DNA from: Bradyrhizobium sp. CB82
Lineage (GTDB): Bacteria; Pseudomonadota; Alphaproteobacteria; Rhizobiales; Xanthobacteraceae
Reading direction: 5' to 3'
Assembly: GCF_029714405.1 (NCBI RefSeq)
Contig: NZ_CP121650.1
Coordinates: 806,001-870,000 of the forward strand
Length of the DNA: 64,000 nucleotides
A program made the position numbers and the translations under genes. The stretch's first letter is position 1, and the number at the start of each line of letters is the position of its first letter. Positions 26,096 to 34,222 of this stretch are shown one piece after another. Below the pieces are notes generated by a model, which had not been told where the DNA came from, did not search any database, and saw only the letters and a list, made by a program, of their open reading frames with translations.

Positions 26096-27037
26096 ATGCC
26101 GTCAACGCCCCCCAGCAAAGCCCAGCGTCCGTACCGGGGCGTCTTCCCCGTCGCCCCCACGATCTTCAACGAGCGCGGGGAGCTTGACCTCGAAGGCCAA
26201 CACCGCTGCATAGACTTCATGATCGATGCCGGCTCGAACGGCATCTGCATCCTGGCCAATTTTTCCGAGCAGTTCGTGCTGACCGACGCCGAGCGAGAGA
26301 CGGTGATGCATGCCGTGCTGGAGCATGTCGCGGGCCGCGTCCCCGTCATCGTCACCACCACCCATTTCTCCTCGGCCGTATGCGCAGCGCGCAGCAAGCA
26401 GGCGGAGGCCGCCGGCGCCGCCATGGTGATGGTGATGCCGCCCTATCACGGCGCGACCTTCCGCGTACCTGAGAAGGGCATCGTCGAGTTCTTCAAGGTG
26501 CTGTCGGCGGCGATCGAGATTCCGATCATGATCCAGGACGCGCCGGTCGCGGGCACGCCACTGTCGGTGGAATTGCTGGTGCGGCTGTCGCGGGAGTTTT
26601 CAAACATCCGCTATTTCAAGATCGAGGTGCCCGGCGCCGCGGCGAAGCTGCGCAGCCTGATCGAGGCGGGCGGCAGCGCCATCGAAGGTCCCTGGGACGG
26701 CGAGGAAGCAATCACGTTGATGGCCGATCTCGACGCCGGCGCCACCGGCGCGATGACTGGTGGCGGCTATCCCGACGGCATTCGCCAGATCATCGATCCC
26801 TATTTTGCCGGCAAGCGCGAGGAGGCCAAAGCCGCCTATGAGCGCTGGCTGCCGCTGATCAACTACGAGAACCGCCAATGCGGCCTGATCGCCTGCAAGG
26901 CGATGATGCAGGCCGGCGGCATAATCAAGTCCGACGCCGTGCGCCATCCTCTGCAACCACTGCACCCGGCCACGCGCGCAGGCCTGATCGAACTCGCCAA
27001 GGAACGCGACGCGCTGGCGCTGCGCTGGGGCAAGTAG
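26096..27037 (+). CDS. L-2-keto-3-deoxyarabonate dehydratase-like DHDPS-family protein
   Basis: 313 residues. It closely follows the Azospirillum AraD dehydratase pattern: RYRGVFPVAPT-like start, LDLEGQHRCIDFMIDAGS, ICILANFSEQF, VTTTHFSSAVCAARS, MPPYHGATFRVPE, IEGPWDGEEAITL and GATGAMTGGGYPDGI. The Schiff-base lysine is K175 in YFKIEVPG. AraD converts L-2-keto-3-deoxyarabonate to 2-oxoglutarate semialdehyde in non-phosphorylative pentose catabolism. The canonical GTTGE of DHDPS is replaced by ANFSE, as in AraD. No other arabinose gene is near, so the physiological substrate could differ. Confidence 0.82.
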   Translation: MPSTPPSKAQRPYRGVFPVAPTIFNERGELDLEGQHRCIDFMIDAGSNGICILANFSEQFVLTDAERETVMHAVLEHVAGRVPVIVTTTHFSSAVCAARSKQAEAAGAAMVMVMPPYHGATFRVPEKGIVEFFKVLSAAIEIPIMIQDAPVAGTPLSVELLVRLSREFSNIRYFKIEVPGAAAKLRSLIEAGGSAIEGPWDGEEAITLMADLDAGATGAMTGGGYPDGIRQIIDPYFAGKREEAKAAYERWLPLINYENRQCGLIACKAMMQAGGIIKSDAVRHPLQPLHPATRAGLIELAKERDALALRWGK

Positions 27038-27045
27038 CGCCATCT

Positions 27046-27181
27046 ACCCCGAAGTCGTCCCGGGGCGCGCGAAGCGCGAGCCCGGGACCCACACCCCAGG
27101 ATTTGGGAATTGACACGCCGGCGGAGCCTGCGTGCTTCACCAACTTAGGTTGTATGTGTCCCCGCGTTCGCGGGGACGACG
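27046..27181. repeat. Intergenic hairpin repeats downstream of the araD-like gene
   Basis: Two palindromic units: GTCCCGGGGCGCGCGAAGCG with GAGCCCGGGAC, and GTCCCCGCGTTCGCGGGGAC (27159-27178). These are typical dispersed intergenic hairpins; the second could also end transcription. Confidence 0.55.
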
Positions 27182-27406
27182 ACACCGAGCGTAAGGGACG
27201 AGATCTAGTCTGTCTCCCCGCCCCGTTTGGGACTAAGCGTCGAATTGGCGCGCTTCGTCCCGGTTTCGCGCGGCGGCGCGATGACGTAATCTTCCCGGGC
27301 CAACCAAGCCTAACGGAGCGCCTCGAGACATCACGCGTCAGCACTTCATTATGCCGTTATCCCGGGCCAGGTTGGTGCAAGCCGACGCAAACAGGGAGGC
27401 AGTGCC
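27182..27406. other. Leader region of the methanethiol oxidase gene, no gene seen
   Basis: No frame here looks coding. It contains an imperfect repeat pair CCCGGGCCAACCAAG / CCCGGGCCAGGTTGG (27295-27375) and GGAGGC before the ATG at 27407. It probably carries the promoter. Confidence 0.4.
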
Positions 27407-28807
27407 ATGACAATGCGGCCAGATCCGACCTTCCACGCATCGCCAAAACTTGCGATGGAAGCGCCGCCCGAAAACTTTGCCTATACGTTGCTGCTCAGCC
27501 CGGATTTCTCAAAGCCCGACGCACTTGCGGTCATCGACGCCAAGCCGGGATCGCCCACCTACAGCCAGATCGTCCATACCGTCACGATGCCGAACAAGGG
27601 CGACGAGTTTCATCATTTCGGCTGGAATGCCTGCTCCTCGGCATTGTCTCCGCTCGCCGGGCACGCCTTCATCGAGCGGCGCTATCTCATCATTCCCGGA
27701 CTGCGTTCATCGCGCATCTACATCATCGATACCAGGCCCGATCCGACCAAAGCGAAAATTCACAAGGTCATCGAGCCGGAGGAGGTGTTCAAGAGAACCG
27801 GCTATTCGCGGCCGCACACCATCCATTGCGGGCCGGACGGCATTTACGTCAGCACGCTCGGCGGCGGCGGCAAGGATGGCACGAATGGGCCTCCCGGCGT
27901 CTTCATCATGGATTGCGAGACGTTCGAGGTGCTCGGTCGCTGGGAGATCGATCGCGGTCCACAGACACTGCACTATGACTTCTGGTGGAATCTGCCGCGC
28001 GACTACATGGTGACGAGCGAATGGGCGCTGCCGCCGCAATTCGAGAACGGGATCGTTCCCGAAGATCTCCTGTCGAACAAATATGGCCACCGGCTCCATT
28101 TCTGGGATCTCCGGGCCCGGCGCAATGTTCAAACCATCGACCTCGGCGCCAACCATCAGATGGCGCTGGAGGTGCGGCCCGCCCATGATCCGGTTCGTGA
28201 ATACGGTTTCGTCGGCGTGGTGGTGGACACCACCAATTTGGAAGCCTCGATCTGGACCTGGTGGCGCGAGGGCGGAAAATTCCACGCCGAAAAGACGGCG
28301 ACGATCCCGCCGGAGCCCGCAGCCAAAGAAAAGCTTCCACCCCTTCTGCAGGGCTTTGGTGCCGTCCCGCCACTGGTCACCGACATCGATCTGTCGATGG
28401 ACGACAGGTTCCTCTATGTTTCCTGCTGGGGCACCGGCGAGATGCGCCAGTACGATGTCAGCGATCCCCGGAAGCCCAAGCTTGCGGGCTCGGTGTACAC
28501 CGGAGGCATTGTCCGACGCGCGCCGCATCCGAACGGCAAGGCATATGCAGGTGGTCCGCAGATGGTCGAGATCAGCCGCGACGGCAAGCGCGTGTACTGG
28601 ACCAACTCGCTCTACTCGACGTGGGACGACCAGTTCTATCCCGATGGAGTTCCTGGCGTCGAAGTGATGGCCAATGTCGGTCGCAATGGCGGCCTCGAAC
28701 TCGCCAGTGACTATTTTGTCAGCTTCCCGGAAGGATACCGAGCCCATCAGGTCAGGCTTGAGGGCGGCGACTGTTCGACGGATTCCTTTTGCTATCCGTC
28801 GGCATAG
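27407..28807 (+). CDS. Methanethiol oxidase / selenium-binding protein (SBP56 family)
   Basis: 466 residues, the usual length of the family. Signature stretches are EFHHFGWNACSSAL (conserved C76), RYLIIPGLRSSRIYIIDT, RPHTIHCGPDGIYVSTLG, LHYDFWWNLPRDYMVTSEWA, GHRLHFWDLRARR, VTDIDLSMDDRFLYVSCWGTG and WTNSLYSTWDDQFYPDGV. The His-rich positions are the metal ligands of methanethiol oxidase, which converts methanethiol to formaldehyde, sulfide and peroxide. GGAGGC lies 7 bases before the ATG. No MauG/SCO1 maturation genes are adjacent; the small membrane gene overlaps its last 19 bases, so they are coupled. Confidence 0.92.
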   Translation: MTMRPDPTFHASPKLAMEAPPENFAYTLLLSPDFSKPDALAVIDAKPGSPTYSQIVHTVTMPNKGDEFHHFGWNACSSALSPLAGHAFIERRYLIIPGLRSSRIYIIDTRPDPTKAKIHKVIEPEEVFKRTGYSRPHTIHCGPDGIYVSTLGGGGKDGTNGPPGVFIMDCETFEVLGRWEIDRGPQTLHYDFWWNLPRDYMVTSEWALPPQFENGIVPEDLLSNKYGHRLHFWDLRARRNVQTIDLGANHQMALEVRPAHDPVREYGFVGVVVDTTNLEASIWTWWREGGKFHAEKTATIPPEPAAKEKLPPLLQGFGAVPPLVTDIDLSMDDRFLYVSCWGTGEMRQYDVSDPRKPKLAGSVYTGGIVRRAPHPNGKAYAGGPQMVEISRDGKRVYWTNSLYSTWDDQFYPDGVPGVEVMANVGRNGGLELASDYFVSFPEGYRAHQVRLEGGDCSTDSFCYPSA

Positions 28808-29484
28808 ATTGGGGAGAGGCGAGCCGGACACTTGCCTGGCTCTGGCTCGCTCTCGTTGCGAGCGGCATCTATCACGGTGTCAATCCGGGAATGGGATGGC
28901 CGCTGGCGGTTTCGGCAGGGCTCATGGAACGAAGTCCCGGCGCGCTGTTTGGCGCACTGGGCGCTTTGTCGGCTGGACATCTGCTGGCAACGTTGCTGGT
29001 GCTGCTGCCATTCGCGCTGTTGCTGGCGCTCGCCGAATGGCAGCGTCCGATCCAGCTCGCAGCCAGCCTTCTCGTGATCGGCTTCGGGGCCTACCGTCTC
29101 GTCGATCGGCGCCATCCGCGGGCGTTGGCGCGGATACCGCCGACGCAGTTGGCGCTATGGTCATTCGCCGTCGCCATGGCCCACGGCGCCGCGTTGATGT
29201 TGCTGCCGATCTATCTCGGGCTGTGCCAGGCCGCCGACCTCGACGCCAGTCACCAAGCGGCCGGCGCCCTGGTCACGGCGAATCTCGCAATGGCGGTGCT
29301 GGTTTCGCTTGTGCACGTCGTTGCGATGGTCATCGCGGGCGGTTGCCTTGCGTGGCTGGTTTACCGCTATCTCGGTCTTAAGTTCGTGTCGCGAAGCTGG
29401 TTGAATCTGGATGCGGTCTGGGCCGTGAGCCTCGTCCTGGTCGGCGCCGCTGCTCTTGTGTTCAATCTAACGGGTTGGCGTTGA
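28789..29484 (+). CDS. Small integral membrane protein coupled to the methanethiol oxidase
   Basis: 231 residues with about six membrane helices. The N-terminal region has the motif GIYHGVNPGMGWPL, with later conserved-looking HGAALMLLPI and LVHVVAMVIAGGCLAW. The start is TTG at 28789 with GGA about 7 bases upstream; it overlaps the SBP56 stop region by 19 bases. The HGxNPGMGW segment and repeated membrane histidines recall metal-handling or redox membrane proteins such as the nickel/cobalt or urease-accessory transporter group, but no family is certain. The overlap implies a job with the oxidase, perhaps metal supply or electron transfer. Confidence 0.65.
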   Translation: MLSVGIDWGEASRTLAWLWLALVASGIYHGVNPGMGWPLAVSAGLMERSPGALFGALGALSAGHLLATLLVLLPFALLLALAEWQRPIQLAASLLVIGFGAYRLVDRRHPRALARIPPTQLALWSFAVAMAHGAALMLLPIYLGLCQAADLDASHQAAGALVTANLAMAVLVSLVHVVAMVIAGGCLAWLVYRYLGLKFVSRSWLNLDAVWAVSLVLVGAAALVFNLTGWR

Positions 29485-29504
29485 TACGAGCATGCGCCAC
29501 TAGC

Positions 29505-29588
29505 GTCATTGCGAGGAGCGAAGCGACGAAGCAATCCAGACTTTTCCCGCGAAAGGATTCTGGATTGCTTCGCTTCGCTCGCAATGAC
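29505..29588. repeat. Long imperfect inverted repeat (GTCATTGCGAG...CTCGCAATGAC)
   Basis: The left arm GTCATTGCGAG-GAGCGAAGCG and AAGCAATCCAGA mirror the right arm TCTGGATTGCTT, CGCTTCGCTC, GCAATGAC. It lies between convergent genes and would form a long hairpin, a very common intergenic element in Bradyrhizobium. Confidence 0.7.
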
Positions 29589-29602
29589 GGAATATGCGGC
29601 GA

Positions 29603-30301
29603 CTACCGTGTTAACGGCCACTCGCCGATGATGTGGAAGCGTGCCGCTGGGACTTCCTGGCGAAAAAGGGCGATGCGGTCGATCGTGAGCGTCTCGAGAT
29701 CGAGCGCAGCGAACAGCCTCCGCAACATCTTGATGATCGGCCCGCGCCGCTGCGCATCGAGCCGGCCCGTGAGCGTCATGTGGAAGCGGAATTCCTCCAT
29801 CACATAGGGGTAGCCCCAGCGATCGAGATGGTCGCGCTGCCGCTCGGTCAGCTTTTCCGGGTTGCGCCTTGCACGATCCTCAGCCGTCAGCGGGGCACGA
29901 AATGCATTGAACTCGCGGACGCAATCGGCGGCTAGCTGTGTCAGTTCGCTGACAGCCTCGGCCGGGATCACCGCAATGAAGCCGCTGATGGAATCCACGA
30001 CCGGGCGAATCACAGGGATCGGCCGCGGCTTGCTGGCAAACGCTGCGCACGCAGCAGCCAGTTCTGCCTCGGTCTTGCTGCCCGCGAGCGCCATCGGCGC
30101 CTTTAGCGTGCCGTGAAAGCCGTATTTGCGGGGATCGGCCGTGATGTCGTGCCAATCGGATGCAAGGTGCAACGCCTCTGCGGGGAAGGGTAACTCACGG
30201 TCGCTAGAGGCATCGTAGCCAAGCAGTTCGGCGCCGAAGCGCGACAGCGCGCTGTCGGCATCGGCGGCATAGTAGATCGCGTAGCGGGGAAAACCTGTCA
30301 T
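29603..30301 (-). CDS. DUF1045 / phosphonate-operon protein, 2H phosphoesterase-like
   Basis: 232 residues, matching the putative phosphonate metabolism protein family TIGR03223. Two HxT-type motifs, KYGFHGTLKAP (about 60) and FRFHMTLTGRL (about 172), are the hallmark of the 2H phosphoesterase fold, whose known members open cyclic phosphodiesters or cleave RNA ends. It is the third gene of the leftward operon with PhnM-like and acetyltransferase genes. The main phn cluster has no phnP, so this protein is a candidate for the 1,2-cyclic ribose phosphate-opening step (inference). Confidence 0.82.
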   Translation of the reverse strand: MTGFPRYAIYYAADADSALSRFGAELLGYDASSDRELPFPAEALHLASDWHDITADPRKYGFHGTLKAPMALAGSKTEAELAAACAAFASKPRPIPVIRPVVDSISGFIAVIPAEAVSELTQLAADCVREFNAFRAPLTAEDRARRNPEKLTERQRDHLDRWGYPYVMEEFRFHMTLTGRLDAQRRGPIIKMLRRLFAALDLETLTIDRIALFRQEVPAARFHIIGEWPLTR

Positions 30302-30320
30302 CGGAACTCATATAGCCGGT

Positions 30321-31514
30321 TCAAACGACGACGACAGCCTCGCGGGATGCCGGGGCTGAGCCGAGCAGGCGTGTTGCATCGGTGAAATGCACCAGCCTGC
30401 CCGCGGCGATCACCGCGACCACCCGCGGCCGCAGCGGCACGCTGTCGTCGACCAGCAGGATGTCGGCGCGCCGTCCCTCCTTGATCATGCCGCGATCGGA
30501 CAGGCCTGCGGCCTCTGCCGGTGCTTCCGAGATCAGCTTCCAGGCCTGCGCCAGCGGAAGCACGCTATCAGCCACGAGCCTGAAGGCGGCGAGCAGCTGC
30601 GCCGGATAGTAATAGTCCGACGCCAGCACCGAGCAGAGCCCTTTGGCGATCATGTCGGACGCCCTGGTCCAGCCTGTATGGCTGCCGCCACGCACCACGT
30701 TGGGCGCGCCATAGATGATGGCGTCGCCGGCCGCCGCGGCCGCGCGCGCCGTCTCTTCGTTGACCGGAAACTCGGCGATCGTGGCACCCATGTCCCGATA
30801 CGCCTTGCGCATCGCCGGCGTGGCGTCGTCATGCGAGAGCATCCTCACCTCGGCCGCGCGCGCCGCCGCAGCAAGCCGCGCAGTCGACGCTGGGACATCC
30901 GCCGCGCGGGCGGCGACACGACCGACCAGCTCTTCAAAGGCCGCGTCGGATAGTCCGGTCCGTTCAACCAGGCGGCCGCGCTTGTTCGGCTTCGTCAGGT
31001 CGCGGATGGTCGCAGCCATATGATCGTTGAAGGCGAACAGATCGACTCGTCCTTCAGCAAGCCATTGGCCGATCTCGTCCTCTGCATCGAGATTATAGGT
31101 CTCGTGCCGCAGATGCAATCGGGTGTCTGCGGCAAATTGCGGCCGCAGCCGTTCGATCGCCTCCAGCAGGCGCCGGGCATTGTCGCCGGATCGCAGGCCC
31201 GGCTCCCACGACCAGGTCGCGCCATGGAAGATGGTGGTGATGCCGTTGCCCACGGCTTGCCGGTCACTGTCGGCGAGCGCCACGTCGACCGGGAAGTCGA
31301 CACCCGGGCGCGGCATCATCTGCCGTTCGAACGCGTCGCCATGCAGGTCGACGATACCCGGCAGAACCAAGAGATTACGAGCATCGATCGCGAGCGGCGC
31401 GCGTGCGCGGCCGCGATCGATCGCTGCGATATCCTGCCCGGAAATAACGAGTGAGGTTTCGACGATCTCCGGGCCGATCAGGGCTCGGCCGCCTTCAAGG
31501 AAGATTTCGGTCAC
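30321..31514 (-). CDS. PhnM-family amidohydrolase, second copy
   Basis: 397 residues, an amidohydrolase of the PhnM type: [55 protein letters not shown] and [16 protein letters not shown]. PhnM removes diphosphate from alpha-D-ribose 1-methylphosphonate 5-triphosphate. A second, more E. coli-like phnM is at 41459-42616. The metal-site region HGDAFERQ differs from HTDHLEAH in that copy. The stop/start pair overlaps the acetyltransferase gene by 4 bases (ATGA) and is 19 bases before DUF1045. Whether it is a true PhnM or a specialised paralogue is open. Confidence 0.87.
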   Translation of the reverse strand: MTEIFLEGGRALIGPEIVETSLVISGQDIAAIDRGRARAPLAIDARNLLVLPGIVDLHGDAFERQMMPRPGVDFPVDVALADSDRQAVGNGITTIFHGATWSWEPGLRSGDNARRLLEAIERLRPQFAADTRLHLRHETYNLDAEDEIGQWLAEGRVDLFAFNDHMAATIRDLTKPNKRGRLVERTGLSDAAFEELVGRVAARAADVPASTARLAAAARAAEVRMLSHDDATPAMRKAYRDMGATIAEFPVNEETARAAAAAGDAIIYGAPNVVRGGSHTGWTRASDMIAKGLCSVLASDYYYPAQLLAAFRLVADSVLPLAQAWKLISEAPAEAAGLSDRGMIKEGRRADILLVDDSVPLRPRVVAVIAAGRLVHFTDATRLLGSAPASREAVVVV

Positions 31515-32179
31515 GCGGGGATGCTTCGCTCGCTGGGAGAGGACTGGTTGGCAACGATCCGTGCCTCGTACTTTGCAAGGAAATCTTCAATCCCAAGCTT
31601 GCGGAAATCAGGCAAGGCTTCGCGCAAGCTTTCGTGATCCCAGTCCCACCAGGCGAGTTTTGCGAGGCGGCCGGCGATCTCGTCGGAGAACCGCCGCCGG
31701 ATCGGGCGGGCCGGATTGCCTGCGACGATGGTGTAAGTTGGCACGTCCTTGGTGACGACGGCGCCTGCGGCCACCACCGCGCCGGTGCCTATATTGCGGC
31801 CCGGCAATACGATCGCGCCATGGCCGATCCAGACGTCATGGCCGATATGAACGTGATGCTGGCGCCGCCAATCGAAGAACTCGGCCTCATCGCTCTCGCC
31901 CGGAAAATAGGCGCTCGCACGATATGTGAAATGCGCCTGGCTGGCGCGCTGCATCGGGTGATTGCCGGGATTGACGCGCGTCATCGCCGCGATCGAGCAG
32001 AATTTTCCGATCGTCGTGTAAGTGATCTGGGTATCGTTCACGACGTAGGAATAATCGCCCATCGTCACCTCGTGCAGGATCGTGCGCGCGCCGACCTCGC
32101 AATAGGCGCCGAGCTTGATCTCGTGCAGCTTGGCGGTGGGATCGATGGTCGGTTGGACCGAAAGCGATTTGGCGACCAT
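31511..32179 (-). CDS. Left-handed beta-helix acetyltransferase of phosphonate metabolism
   Basis: 222 residues from the ATG at 32179. Hexapeptide repeats cover most of the protein ([78 protein letters not shown]) followed by [14 protein letters not shown]. This is the phn-linked chloramphenicol/virginiamycin acetyltransferase-like group (phn_lbetaH). It acetylates an unknown substrate, perhaps an aminoalkylphosphonate, taking the place of PhnO, which is absent. The frame is open further upstream to 32359 but those residues are unlike the family. It heads the leftward three-gene operon with a Pho-box candidate 62 bases before the start. Confidence 0.85.
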   Translation of the reverse strand: MVAKSLSVQPTIDPTAKLHEIKLGAYCEVGARTILHEVTMGDYSYVVNDTQITYTTIGKFCSIAAMTRVNPGNHPMQRASQAHFTYRASAYFPGESDEAEFFDWRRQHHVHIGHDVWIGHGAIVLPGRNIGTGAVVAAGAVVTKDVPTYTIVAGNPARPIRRRFSDEIAGRLAKLAWWDWDHESLREALPDFRKLGIEDFLAKYEARIVANQSSPSERSIPA

Positions 32180-32240
32180 GATGGTGCGTCCGTCAAAAAG
32201 GGGAGGGATGTTCGTCTTCGAGCGCCTCGATGACGATGTC

Positions 32241-32258
32241 ATGACGCCGAGATGACAG
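32241..32258 (-). promoter_or_regulatory. Pho box candidate for the leftward phn operon
   Basis: On the - strand CTGTCATCTCGGCGTCAT: the first 7-mer is a perfect CTGTCAT and the second GCGTCAT matches 5 of 7, with the 4-base spacer normal for PhoB sites. It is 62 bases before the acetyltransferase start. Confidence 0.62.
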
Positions 32259-32295
32259 GGGACGGCGTGTGTAGCATCGCCGCACGGCAGCGGCT

Positions 32296-32313
32296 CTGTC
32301 ACACGAATGTAAA
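32296..32313 (+). promoter_or_regulatory. Pho box candidate for phnC
   Basis: CTGTCACACGAATGTAAA: CTGTCAC matches 6 of 7, ATGTAAA 4 of 7, spacer 4. It is 44 bases before phnC. Weaker than the opposite-strand box. Confidence 0.45.
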
Positions 32314-32357
32314 GCTGGGGCGTTAGCGGTGGGGCCCAGCTAGTTGGGAGCCCCTGC

Positions 32358-33167
32358 ATGCTGGTGATTGAAGGTCTGACGTGCCGCTTCGGTTCAAAAG
32401 CCGCGGTGGACGACGCTTCGTTTCAAATCGCCCCCGGTGGCTTTGTCGGCGTGATCGGCCGTTCCGGCGCCGGCAAGTCGACCCTGCTGCGGACCATCAA
32501 TCGTCTTGTCACGCCAACGGAAGGGCGCATCCTGTTCGACGGCGTCGACGTCACCGCCCTGCGCGGCAAGGAACTGCGGCAATGGCGCGCCCGCGCCGCG
32601 ATGATCTTCCAGCAGTTCAATCTCGTCGGCCGGCTCGACGTGCTTACCAACGTGCTGATGGGCCGCCTTGCCGCGATGCCGGCCTGGCGCTCGCTGACGC
32701 AGGCCTGGCTCGAGGAAGACAAGGCGCTGGCGATGTCCGCGCTGGAGCAGTTCGACATGGCATCGCTCGCGGCACAACGTACCGACCAGCTTTCCGGCGG
32801 CCAGCAGCAGCGCGTTGCGATCGCCCGCGCGCTGGTGCAGCAGCCCGATCTGATCCTCGCCGACGAGCCGATCGCCTCGCTCGACCCGCGCAACACGAAA
32901 GTCGTGATGGATGCGCTGCTCCGCATCAACAAGCATTTCGGCATCACCGTGATCTGCAACCTGCATTCGCTCGATCTGGCGCGCAGCTATTGCGATCGCC
33001 TGATCGGCATGGCAGCGGGTCGCGTGGTGTTCGACGGCGCGCCGTCAGCGCTCACCGAGCACGTCGCGCGCGAGCTCTACGATCTCGAAGCCAGTGAAGT
33101 CATGGGTGGCATGCCGCTGCCCGTGCCCGGCGGCGTTCCCGTCCTCGGCACCGCCGCTGCCGCCTGA
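32358..33167 (+). CDS. phnC: Phosphonate ABC transporter ATP-binding protein
   Basis: 269 residues, an ABC ATPase for phosphonate uptake at the inner face of the membrane. Walker A is [11 protein letters not shown], the Q loop is [10 protein letters not shown], the signature LSGGQQQR, Walker [13 protein letters not shown]. The PhnC hallmark is [17 protein letters not shown]. It leads the operon phnCDE1E2, starting 44 bases past a Pho-box candidate, so phosphate-starvation control is expected. Substrates are 2-aminoethylphosphonate, methylphosphonate and similar. Confidence 0.95.
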   Translation: MLVIEGLTCRFGSKAAVDDASFQIAPGGFVGVIGRSGAGKSTLLRTINRLVTPTEGRILFDGVDVTALRGKELRQWRARAAMIFQQFNLVGRLDVLTNVLMGRLAAMPAWRSLTQAWLEEDKALAMSALEQFDMASLAAQRTDQLSGGQQQRVAIARALVQQPDLILADEPIASLDPRNTKVVMDALLRINKHFGITVICNLHSLDLARSYCDRLIGMAAGRVVFDGAPSALTEHVARELYDLEASEVMGGMPLPVPGGVPVLGTAAAA

Positions 33168-33216
33168 GCCGCTACCAGTTTTGCGTTCATCGCTTCCAAC
33201 CGATCAAGAGGGTATC

Positions 33217-34146
33217 ATGATCACTCGTCGCATCGTCCTTGCCGGCGCCGCCGCGCTGGTCTTCTCCGCCTCCGCCTCCGCAGAGGACTGGAAAGCGAAA
33301 TATCCGGAGATCACCTTTGCGGTGATTCCGGCCGAGAACGGCTCGGGTGTTACCGAGCGCTATGCGCCCTTCGTCAGCTATCTGTCCAAGGAGCTCGGCA
33401 TCAAGGTCACGCTGCGTGTCGCCAATGACTACGCGGCCGTCATCGAGGGCCAGCGCGCCGGCAACATCCATATCGGCTACTACGGTCCGGCGTCCTTCGC
33501 GCGTGCCCGCCTCACCGGCGTAAAGACCGATGCTTTCGTCATCGACGTCAACTCCGACGGCTCGAAGGGCTACTACTCCGTGTTCTACGTGCTGGCGAAG
33601 TCGCCGTATCAGAAGATCGAGGACCTCAAGGGCAGGAACCTCGGCCTGGTCGATCCGAACTCGACCTCCGGCAACAACATGCCCCGCTTCAAGCTCAACC
33701 AGATGAGCATCGATCCCGATGCCTATTTCTCCAAGGTGATCTTCACCGGCAGCCACGAGAACGCCGTTCTCGCGCTCGCCCAGGGCACCGTCGATGTCAC
33801 CGCCAACTGGTGGAATGCCGATGACGATTCCAACCTGACGCGCATGCTCAACAAGGGCATGGTGAAGTCGGCCGACGGCACACCGATGAAGAAGGAAGAT
33901 TTCCGCATCATCGTGAAGTCCGACCTCATCATCAATTCGCCCTATGCCTATCTCAGTGATCTGCCCGAGGACATGAAGGCGGCGATCAAGAAGGCCTTCC
34001 TGGAGGCGGCGGACAAGGATCCCGAGGCGTTCAAGAAGCTCTCCGACGGCAAGAACAAGCCCTGGGTACCGATCGCCACCGACGACTACAACAAGACGAT
34101 CGAGCTGATCAGATTCGTCGACAACCTGCGTAAGAAGGCGTCCTGA
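33217..34146 (+). CDS. phnD: Phosphonate ABC transporter substrate-binding protein
   Basis: 309 residues. The Tat/Sec-like signal ITRRIVLAGAAALVFSASASAE starts at the ATG at 33217 (AAGAGG upstream). The mature protein shows FAVIPAENGSGVTERYAPFVS, YLSKELGIKVTLRVANDYAAV, IHIGYYGPASFARA and NSTSGNNMPRF, the PhnD phosphonate-binding fold. It captures phosphonates in the periplasm and hands them to PhnE. It lies 49 bases after phnC, and a strong hairpin follows its stop, consistent with higher expression of this gene than of phnE. Confidence 0.95.
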   Translation: MITRRIVLAGAAALVFSASASAEDWKAKYPEITFAVIPAENGSGVTERYAPFVSYLSKELGIKVTLRVANDYAAVIEGQRAGNIHIGYYGPASFARARLTGVKTDAFVIDVNSDGSKGYYSVFYVLAKSPYQKIEDLKGRNLGLVDPNSTSGNNMPRFKLNQMSIDPDAYFSKVIFTGSHENAVLALAQGTVDVTANWWNADDDSNLTRMLNKGMVKSADGTPMKKEDFRIIVKSDLIINSPYAYLSDLPEDMKAAIKKAFLEAADKDPEAFKKLSDGKNKPWVPIATDDYNKTIELIRFVDNLRKKAS

Positions 34147-34166
34147 TCGAACGGGACGACGCACCT

Positions 34167-34192
34167 GGAGCCGGGTCAACTGACCCGGCTCC
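34167..34192. terminator. Strong hairpin between phnD and phnE (attenuator or mRNA stabiliser)
   Basis: GGAGCCGGGTCA and TGACCCGGCTCC are perfect 12-base arms around AC, followed by TTTCT. The usable stem is about 11 bases. It could partly terminate or protect the phnCD transcript, raising PhnD over PhnE. Confidence 0.6.
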
Positions 34193-34222
34193 TTTCTATG
34201 TCGAGCCTTGTCCGCTGACCCC

